Assembly: GCA_017450685.1 (NCBI GenBank)
Contig: JAFSTB010000013.1
Coordinates: 1 to 52,764, forward strand
Length of the DNA: 52,764 bases
Direction: 5' to 3'
From: Paludibacteraceae bacterium
Lineage (GTDB): Bacteria; Bacteroidota; Bacteroidia; Bacteroidales; Paludibacteraceae
Made by a program: the position numbers and the translations under genes. Within the stretch, counting starts at the first letter, position 1, and every line of letters starts with the position of its first letter. Below, one piece after another: positions 46,979 through 52,764 of the stretch. The notes beneath the pieces were generated by a model, which saw only the letters and a program-made list of their open reading frames with translations, was not told the origin of the DNA and searched no databases.

Positions 46979-48322
46979 TTAATTGTTGTTTTCAAACAGT
47001 TTGCCGAAGTCCTCGCGTGAGATGGCTTTCTCTTCTATCTTTGCGCTTCCTTTGAGAGCCTCAAAGACTTTGTTTTCAGTGACGCGCTCAACTATATTGC
47101 GCACTTGATTCTCGTCCTGCAACATACGTTTGGCGAAATCGTTAAGGTAGTTCTCCTCCACGTGCATCAGACCGTATTGCATAAACTGCATACGAGCCAC
47201 CTCTTGAGCATAAGCCTCCACATCTTCTTTCTTTACCTCGATGTTGAAGTGCTTAACCAGTTCGTTCTTTGCCAGATGCCATTTGAGTTCGTTCACCATT
47301 GCAGGAAAATCGCGATCCAACTCCTCGTCGGTCATCTTTTCGTTTGTCACTTTCACCCAACGGCGAAGGAAGGCTTCGGGCAGACTGACAGATGAGATCT
47401 TGTCCATAATGGCTTGCTTGGCATCCAAACCGAACTTATATTCAGCGTCTTGACTCATATTGCTCTCTATCTCTTGACGGATACGGGCACGGAAATCGGC
47501 TTCATCTTTGATGTTGTTCTCTCCATAGACCTTGGCAAACAATTCGCCGTCAATAGCCGACTTAACGTGACGGGTAACACCTGTCAAAACAAAAGCAAAG
47601 TCACCTTTGTGATTCTCCACTTCCTCTTTCTTTATGTCGAGCAGCGAACTAACTTCTACCTCACTGTCGAAGGCTTGCATCGGGTTGAAAACCAAGGTGT
47701 CACCTTTCTTCAACGACAGGAAACGATTGCGTGTCTCCTCGTCTTTTATATAGGCGGGATTGAGGATGCCGTTCTCTTTCACGATGCCGTTGTCGGTCTG
47801 TTCGGTTAGTGTACCTTTCAGTATGTCACCGGCTTGCACATCGTCTGCATCAGCGTATGAACCGTAGGTCTCTTGGTAACGCTCCACTTGATTGTTGACC
47901 ATCTCGTCGGTCACTGTCACTGTGTAGTGAGTGAGGGTGTCTTTGTCGGTGAGAAGAGCATTCATCTCAGGGGCAAGAGCAATGTCAAAAGCCAAGGTGA
48001 AGGTGTTATCGTTGTCGAAATCAACCTTCTGTGACAGTTCTTCATTAGGCAGCGGCTCACCCAAGATATTGAGTTTATTATCGTCGATATACTTGCTTAA
48101 TTGAACGCCTAACTCTTTGTTTATAACGTCAGCCATTACAGACTTACCGTACATCTTTTTCAGTAAGTCGAGTGGCACCATACCCTTGCGGAAACCGGGG
48201 ATATTGGCTTTTTGGCGCAGTTGGCGCAACTCTTTTTTCACATTTTCTTCATAGTCCGCAGGCTCCACTACTAAGGTAAGTACTGCTTGTAGGTCTTTAA
48301 CCTCTGATTGAGTAATTTGCAT
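46979..48322 (-). CDS. tig: Trigger factor
   Basis: A 447-residue chaperone docking at L23. The N-terminal ribosome-binding domain has the signature-like segment around IPGFRKGMVP, followed by a divergent FKBP-type domain and a long helical C-domain with the arms. The length is normal. It has its own promoter and a leader of about 85 nt. Confidence 0.95.
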   Translation of the reverse strand: MQITQSEVKDLQAVLTLVVEPADYEENVKKELRQLRQKANIPGFRKGMVPLDLLKKMYGKSVMADVINKELGVQLSKYIDDNKLNILGEPLPNEELSQKVDFDNDNTFTLAFDIALAPEMNALLTDKDTLTHYTVTVTDEMVNNQVERYQETYGSYADADDVQAGDILKGTLTEQTDNGIVKENGILNPAYIKDEETRNRFLSLKKGDTLVFNPMQAFDSEVEVSSLLDIKKEEVENHKGDFAFVLTGVTRHVKSAIDGELFAKVYGENNIKDEADFRARIRQEIESNMSQDAEYKFGLDAKQAIMDKISSVSLPEAFLRRWVKVTNEKMTDEELDRDFPAMVNELKWHLAKNELVKHFNIEVKKEDVEAYAQEVARMQFMQYGLMHVEENYLNDFAKRMLQDENQVRNIVERVTENKVFEALKGSAKIEEKAISREDFGKLFENNN

Positions 48323-48413
48323 AATTGTAAAATGTTATATTTGTTTGATATTTATTCGTTTGACACGCATACACACGGCAAAAAGTGTACCAAAATATGC
48401 GCAAAATTGCGCG

Positions 48414-48445
48414 CAAAGGTACGCAAACTTTTTTATACTCGCAAA
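48414..48445 (-). promoter_or_regulatory. Promoter of tig
   Basis: Minus-strand TACCTTTG (48414-48421) and TTTG (48442-48445) are spaced by 20 bp, a near-perfect consensus. Confidence 0.85.
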
Positions 48446-48479
48446 TTGTAAGTAAATGTTGGTGAGTAAATGTCAGGTA

Positions 48480-48498
48480 CGCAGGTGTGTCACCTGCG
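48480..48498 (-). terminator. Hairpin between ribF and tig promoter
   Basis: CGCAGGTG (48480-48487)/CACCTGCG (48491-48498) pair perfectly with a 3-nt loop, 22 bp after the ribF stop. No T-run follows, so it is a weak terminator candidate. Confidence 0.5.
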
Positions 48499-48520
48499 GT
48501 TAGAAAGTGAATGTTGAAGG

Positions 48521-49393
48521 TCACATCTTAGTACGAAGCGACTGTATGTCTCTTCCTATCTGTTGTTTCAGTGCCTCAATGGAAGTGAAGGTCTGTTCGT
48601 TGCGAAGGCGATACAAAAAACGAAGGGTCAAGGTGCTGCCATATAGACTGCCCTGAAAACCAAGGATATGAACCTCAATTGTGCGTTCTTCGCCACCCAC
48701 TGTAGGGTTGGTGCCGATGTTTGCCACTGCCCATTTCGCACTCATTGTTGTTCCATTATCCACAGTGACGGCATAGACACCATCTTTGGGCAGTAGGCGA
48801 CGTGTGTCGGTAAGGCTGATGTTGGCTGTAGGAAAACCTATTGTTTTGCCCAGTCCTTTGCCGTGTGTCACTATGCCGGTCAGTGTGTAGGCTCTGCCTA
48901 ACAGACTGTCAGCCTCTTCTATCCGTCCGTCGCTAACGGCTTGACGTACAACGGATGATGACACTTGGCGATTAGGCATAGGCGGGGCAAGCACCACTTC
49001 TACATCTATCTCTTGACCGAGACGCTGATAGTCGCTGATATTGTTTATATGGTCCGATCCGAACCGATGATCGTAGCCCATCAGCAGCAGTGTTACATTG
49101 TATCTCTGTTTGAGCCATAGCATAAACGCTTGCGCTTGCAGGTTGTGTATAGCGCTGAAATCCAGCACAGTCACCTCGTCCACACCTGCTTTTTTGAGCA
49201 GTGAGATACGTTCGTCAAGAGAGGTGAGTAAGTGTGGTGCAGTGCCGTGTAACACTGTTTGCGGATGTTCGGTGAAGGTGACTGCCATAGTGGCAAGTGA
49301 GTGAGTGTGAGCCACTTGGCACAGACTGTCAAGAAGAAACCGGTGCCCTTGGTGGACACCATCGAAAAATCCTATGGTGGCTGCGTATGACAT
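48521..49393 (-). CDS. ribF: Bifunctional riboflavin kinase/FAD synthetase
   Basis: A 290-residue enzyme making FMN and then FAD. The nucleotidyltransferase domain opens directly with TIGFFDGVHQGH (His14, His17) and has SSSVVRQAVSDGRI (144-157); the flavokinase domain has GKGLGKTIGFPTAN (177-190). The N-terminus is shorter than usual because the first strand begins at residue 4, but an in-frame stop lies just upstream, so the start is not under-called. Confidence 0.95.
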   Translation of the reverse strand: MSYAATIGFFDGVHQGHRFLLDSLCQVAHTHSLATMAVTFTEHPQTVLHGTAPHLLTSLDERISLLKKAGVDEVTVLDFSAIHNLQAQAFMLWLKQRYNVTLLLMGYDHRFGSDHINNISDYQRLGQEIDVEVVLAPPMPNRQVSSSVVRQAVSDGRIEEADSLLGRAYTLTGIVTHGKGLGKTIGFPTANISLTDTRRLLPKDGVYAVTVDNGTTMSAKWAVANIGTNPTVGGEERTIEVHILGFQGSLYGSTLTLRFLYRLRNEQTFTSIEALKQQIGRDIQSLRTKM

Positions 49394-49424
49394 ATATCTG
49401 TTACGCTATATTCTCGGGGTTAGT

Positions 49425-49455
49425 ATTGTCGTTTGATAAAATTGCAGTACCTTTG
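49425..49455 (+). promoter_or_regulatory. Promoter of CPBP protease gene
   Basis: TACCTTTG (49448-49455) with a weak -33 word ATTG (49425-49428), 19 bp apart. The ATG at 49474 follows by about 12 nt from the expected start, a near-leaderless message. Confidence 0.65.
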
Positions 49456-49473
49456 CGGCAAAATTTTCTGAAT

Positions 49474-50337
49474 ATGAGCAATCTTCGTTCTCGTTATGCG
49501 CATTGTTCCACTGCTGTTAAGTTTTTTCAGTGGTTAGGTATAATGATAGTGTCGGGTCTTGCTGTCATGTTTTTAGTGGTGCTTCTTTTCCCTACGCCTC
49601 TTGGTTTACAGTCGCTTAAGTTGTTCCAGGCTATACAGTCGTTGGCTATTTTTGTTATGCCGCCTTTTGTTGTGGCTTATCTATGGAGTGCTCGTCCGTT
49701 GGAGTGGCTTGGTCTTTCTTCTTTCCCTTCGTGGCGTATAACGGTGTCAGCATTGTTATGGTTGTTGGTGGCTATTCCGGGTATCAACCTGTTGGCATAT
49801 TGGAACTCTCATATCTCTTTGCCTGAGGCGTTGTCGGGCTTGGAGCAGATGATGCAGTTGATGGAAGAGCGTGCGGCTTCGCTTACCAAGCAGTTTCTTG
49901 AAACTGCCACCGTTGCCGGTTTGTGTGTCAATATCCTTGTTTTGGCTTTTCTGCCGGCATTGGGTGAGGAGTTGTCTTTCCGCAGCGTGTTACTTCGCTT
50001 GTTCGGTTCCACTTCGGCGGCTATATGGGCGATGGCAGTTATCTTTTCGGCTTTGCACGGTCAGTTCTACGGTTTTGTGCCACGTATGTTGATGGGTGTT
50101 GTGTTTGGCTATATGGTGGTGTGGTCGGGCAGTCTGTGGACCTCGGTTAGTATGCATTTCTTAAACAATGCTTTGGCTGTTGTCACGGCTTATATCTGTA
50201 CCTGTCAAGGCATTGACGTTGAGGTGCTTGAGACTTTTGGCACCGGTTCAACAGCATGGGCTGGGTATCTTAGTCTTGTCCTTGCGGTTGTCGGCATTGT
50301 GTTGCTCAAACGATGGGTTCCAGTTTGGCGTAAGTGA
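49474..50337 (+). CDS. CPBP family intramembrane metalloprotease
   Basis: A 287-residue polytopic protein of the CPBP (CAAX protease/bacteriocin-processing) group. Motif 1 GEELSFR (Glu165, Glu166, Arg170), motif 2 His195 (SALHGQFYGF) and motif 3 His228 with Asn231 (MHFLNNALA) are intact, so it should be active. The start at 49474 is chosen because the promoter lies between it and the earlier ATG at 49297. Its end overlaps the pcrA end by 32 bp tail to tail. Confidence 0.88.
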   Translation: MSNLRSRYAHCSTAVKFFQWLGIMIVSGLAVMFLVVLLFPTPLGLQSLKLFQAIQSLAIFVMPPFVVAYLWSARPLEWLGLSSFPSWRITVSALLWLLVAIPGINLLAYWNSHISLPEALSGLEQMMQLMEERAASLTKQFLETATVAGLCVNILVLAFLPALGEELSFRSVLLRLFGSTSAAIWAMAVIFSALHGQFYGFVPRMLMGVVFGYMVVWSGSLWTSVSMHFLNNALAVVTAYICTCQGIDVEVLETFGTGSTAWAGYLSLVLAVVGIVLLKRWVPVWRK

Positions 50338-52510
50338 GGAGTAGGGTTTTTTGTCCCACTTTGTCGAAAATGATGTCTATTTTGTTGTTATCGTTCTCGT
50401 TGTAGGTGAGTTTGACCGTTCCGTCACCGAAAACGCGGTGTCTTACTCTGTCGCCTGCTTGAAAATCGCTTTCTATGGGTGTGGTCACTTGTGGTTTAAT
50501 TAGTCGTTGCGGTGTCGGCATCGGTATTGTCGGCTCTTGCCAAGGTCTTTCGGTGGTCACTAACTGTAAATACCGGCGGTCGATGTCTTTGAGGAAGCGT
50601 GATGGTGTGCAGAAGTTGAACGTGCCGTTGCGGAATCGCTCTTTGGCATAACTGAGGCGACAGTGAACCATAGCCCTTGTGATAGCCACATAAAGCAGTC
50701 GTCTCTCCTCTTCTAACTCTGCTCCTGACTGACTGAATTGCGAGGGGAAGAGGTTCTCTTCTAATCCCACTATATAGACGGTCTCAAACTCGAGTCCTTT
50801 GGCTGCGTGAACGGTCATCAGTGTGACGCGTTCGGTGTTGTCGGAGGTGTTCTCATCTTGGTCGGTGAGAAGGCTTACCTCGGCAAGGAAGTCTTGTATA
50901 GGTGTGAATGAGACACCTTCTTGCAGACGTTGATCCACAAACTCGTGTATGCCTGACAGCAGTTCGTCTAAGTTCTGTTTGTGTTCTCGTCCTTCGGGTG
51001 AGGAGTCCATCGCTGCGGCGGTCATCACTCCCGACACACGCAGCACGTGTTCGGCAAATTGGAAAGCGTCCATTGTGTCCATTGCTTCGGTGAGAGTGTT
51101 TACTAATTGCAGAAAATCGTTTAACCGTCGTTGTGTGGCAGAGGCGAGGTTGAGAGGTATAGGTTGTTCGGTGGTCAGTGTGTCTATCATTGCCACGTTG
51201 TTCTGAGCGGCATTGGCGGCTATACGGTTGATTGTGGTGACACCTACGCCCCGTGAGGGATAGTTGATGATACGAAGCAGCGCCTCATTGTCTTTGGGAT
51301 TGGTGATAAAACGGAAATAAGCGATAGCATCTTTTATCTCTTTGCGTTGATAGAAAGAGGTGCTGCCGTAGATACGATAAGGGATATTGAGTCGGCGCAG
51401 TTCATTCTCGAAGACGCGCGACTGTGCGTTAGTGCGATAGAGGACTGCCACTTGTTCGTAGTTCTCACCTTTGAGATGTTGCCTATAGATGCTTTGCACC
51501 ACGCCTGCGGCCTCATCTCTATCAGTGGTGTAGCCGGTGAGAGGCAGCCTGTCACCGATGTCGTTTTTTGAGAACACGTGCTTGGGTATTTGGTTCTCGT
51601 TGTGTGAGATGAGTGAACCGGCAGCCTCCACTATCGTTTGTGTGGAGCGGTAGTTACGTTCCAACTTGAAGAGGCGTGCATCGGGATAGCCCTGACGAAA
51701 AGTGAGGATATTACGTATGTCGGCTCCGCGAAAAGAGTAGATGGACTGTGCGTCATCGCCTACCACGCAGATGTTGTTTTCCGGTTCCGCCAGCAGTTTC
51801 ACTATCAGGTATTGTGCGAAATTAGTGTCTTGATACTCATCCACTAACACATATCGGAAAATCTGCTGATAATAGTGCCTTGCCTGTTCGTTATGTTGTA
51901 GCAGGTAGCAGGTGTTAGTCAGCAGGTCGTCGAAGTCCATGGCGTTGGCTTGTTTGAGTCGCTGCTGATAGAGTGCATATAGGTCGGGCATAGCGTATAA
52001 CCTGTTAATGCGGTCTTGGCGGGCTATATCGTTGTCTGAGGCGTAAGCCGACACAGAGATAAGAGCGTTCTTTGCCATAGAGATGCGCGATAAGACCACT
52101 GCCGGTTTATATTGTTTGTCGTCCAACTGCATCTCTTTGACTATCTGTTTGATGAGCGATTTGCTGTCGGCTGTGTCGTAGATGGAGAAGTCGGAAGTGT
52201 AGCCGAGGATGTTAGCATCGTGGCGCAACATTCGTGAGCAGATGGCGTGAAAAGTGCCCATCCACAAGTAGTGTACATCGGCTGCACTGACCAGTTGTGC
52301 CACGCGTTCGCGCATCTCACGTGCCGCCTTGTTGGTAAAAGTGAGTGCTAAGATATTATGCGGTTTGACACCTTGTTGTAGCAGATAGGCGATGCGGTAG
52401 GTAAGAACGCGTGTCTTTCCCGAACCCGCACCGGCAATGACCAACGACGCTCCTTCGGTATTAACCACCGCTTCGCGCTGAGAGTCATTCAACTGTTCTA
52501 AAAAATCCAT
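50306..52510 (-). CDS. pcrA: ATP-dependent DNA helicase PcrA/UvrD
   Basis: A 734-residue SF1A 3'-5' helicase for repair and replication restart. The Q motif (LNDSQREAV), Walker A GAGSGKT (27-33), DEYQDTN (224-230), QSIYSFRGAD and the later VTLMTVHAAKGLEF and VAITRA motifs are in order. The C-terminal tail has the PcrA-style Tudor-like segment (FQAGDRVRHRVFGDGTV), which in Bacillus contacts RNA polymerase. Confidence 0.97.
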   Translation of the reverse strand: MDFLEQLNDSQREAVVNTEGASLVIAGAGSGKTRVLTYRIAYLLQQGVKPHNILALTFTNKAAREMRERVAQLVSAADVHYLWMGTFHAICSRMLRHDANILGYTSDFSIYDTADSKSLIKQIVKEMQLDDKQYKPAVVLSRISMAKNALISVSAYASDNDIARQDRINRLYAMPDLYALYQQRLKQANAMDFDDLLTNTCYLLQHNEQARHYYQQIFRYVLVDEYQDTNFAQYLIVKLLAEPENNICVVGDDAQSIYSFRGADIRNILTFRQGYPDARLFKLERNYRSTQTIVEAAGSLISHNENQIPKHVFSKNDIGDRLPLTGYTTDRDEAAGVVQSIYRQHLKGENYEQVAVLYRTNAQSRVFENELRRLNIPYRIYGSTSFYQRKEIKDAIAYFRFITNPKDNEALLRIINYPSRGVGVTTINRIAANAAQNNVAMIDTLTTEQPIPLNLASATQRRLNDFLQLVNTLTEAMDTMDAFQFAEHVLRVSGVMTAAAMDSSPEGREHKQNLDELLSGIHEFVDQRLQEGVSFTPIQDFLAEVSLLTDQDENTSDNTERVTLMTVHAAKGLEFETVYIVGLEENLFPSQFSQSGAELEEERRLLYVAITRAMVHCRLSYAKERFRNGTFNFCTPSRFLKDIDRRYLQLVTTERPWQEPTIPMPTPQRLIKPQVTTPIESDFQAGDRVRHRVFGDGTVKLTYNENDNNKIDIIFDKVGQKTLLLTYAKLEPIV

Positions 52511-52535
52511 AGAGAAATACTACTAATTGAGCCTG

Positions 52536-52543
52536 CAAAGGTA
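52536..52543 (-). promoter_or_regulatory. Probable -7 element of pcrA promoter
   Basis: Minus-strand TACCTTTG lies 26 bp before the pcrA ATG. No good TTTG is found at the expected -33 distance, so only the -7 word is listed. Confidence 0.6.
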
Positions 52544-52570
52544 GCGCAAATATTTGATTTACCCTTATCT

Positions 52571-52602
52571 TTTGCCAGAATAAAATTTATGACGTACCTT
52601 TG
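52571..52602 (+). promoter_or_regulatory. Rightward promoter near window end (upstream copy)
   Basis: TTTG (52571-52574), a 20-bp spacer and TACCTTTG (52595-52602). It reads toward the right edge and may give a long leader or a small RNA. Confidence 0.75.
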
Positions 52603-52679
52603 CGGTGTTTTTTTAGACATAATACCTGTTGGCGGAATTAAATAAAAGTGTTCTTTGACTTAAAATAGTTGCAAAAAAA

Positions 52680-52711
52680 GTTGCACAATTCGTTGATTTT
52701 TAGTAACTTTG
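52680..52711 (+). promoter_or_regulatory. Rightward promoter near window end (downstream copy)
   Basis: GTTG (52680-52683), a 20-bp spacer and TAACTTTG (52704-52711). The first ATG downstream is at 52757. Confidence 0.75.
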
Positions 52712-52756
52712 TAACACTTAATTAAACAAAGTTAAACAACTAAAAAAATCTTCGTC

Positions 52757-52764
52757 ATGCGCAA
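52757..52764 (+). CDS. Possible start of a gene cut by the window edge
   Basis: An ATG follows the two rightward promoters and only two full codons and part of a third are visible (Met-Arg). The product cannot be named. Confidence 0.3.

Noticed and set aside
48480..48498. Hairpin as a firm terminator of ribF
   Set aside because: The stem is perfect but has no T-run, so it is listed only as a weak candidate.

Overview
The window looks like chromosome from a member of the Bacteroidota, most likely order Bacteroidales. Three things point there. The promoters read TTTG - about 20 bp - TAnnTTTG (a dozen are visible, often TACCTTTG), the form used by the Bacteroidota housekeeping sigma factor. Most genes lack a Shine-Dalgarno sequence. 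The gene families are typical of the group: FprA flavodiiron protein, short CstA, MBOAT next to an SGNH hydrolase, GH53, and an Mpl ligase. There are no rRNA or tRNA genes, CRISPR arrays, insertion sequences or phage genes.

Layout. (1) 1-14.4 kb is one leftward run: dxs, a GT2 glycosyltransferase, trkA, trkH, an SGNH hydrolase, an MBOAT acyltransferase, coaE, cstA, engB, a UspA-like protein, a GH53 galactanase and a truncated sugar-binding sensor. Many of these genes overlap or nearly touch, and the only clear promoter is in front of dxs. (2) 14.6-16.1 kb is the leftward infC-rpmI-rplT operon with its own promoter and terminator; infC probably starts at AUA. (3) 16.2-17.8 kb carries a divergent lipoprotein with OB-like domains. 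(4) 17.8-37.4 kb is the ribosomal protein supercluster, all rightward: the str part (rpsL, rpsG, fusA, rpsJ), then the S10-spc-alpha part (rplC to rplQ, including secY, map, infA and rpoA). A leftward gph-like phosphatase sits between rpsJ and rplC and cuts the string. A terminator follows rpsJ, and rplC has its own promoter that is a close copy of the rpsL promoter. (5) 37.4-38.7 kb is an HD-domain hydrolase. (6) 38.8-48.4 kb is another leftward run: tig, a PAP2 phosphatase, mpl, a phosphoethanolamine transferase, dCMP deaminase, a C-terminal processing protease, a flavodiiron protein and an MFS transporter. (7) 48.5-52.5 kb holds ribF, a divergent CPBP protease and pcrA. Two strong rightward promoters then lead out of the window.

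How the genes fit together. The ribosomal cluster makes most r-proteins plus EF-G, IF1, SecY, Map and RNA polymerase alpha. Several gaps in it carry foldable hairpins, and the rplC leader can form a multi-stem structure closed by a two-part helix. These are the best candidates for undescribed r-protein feedback elements. The flanks serve the envelope (polysaccharide O-acetylation, phosphoethanolamine addition, peptidoglycan peptide recycling, isoprenoid supply), potassium uptake and cofactor synthesis (CoA, FAD).

I see no convincing new multi-gene defence or metabolic system. The notable signals are regulatory or structural: the duplicated r-protein promoter around the gph insertion, the rplC leader, the AUA start of infC, a 15-bp repeat that ends one gene while supplying start codons for the next, a duplicated mini-ORF pair before the HD gene, and two copies of a GGAATNAGG-type repeat.
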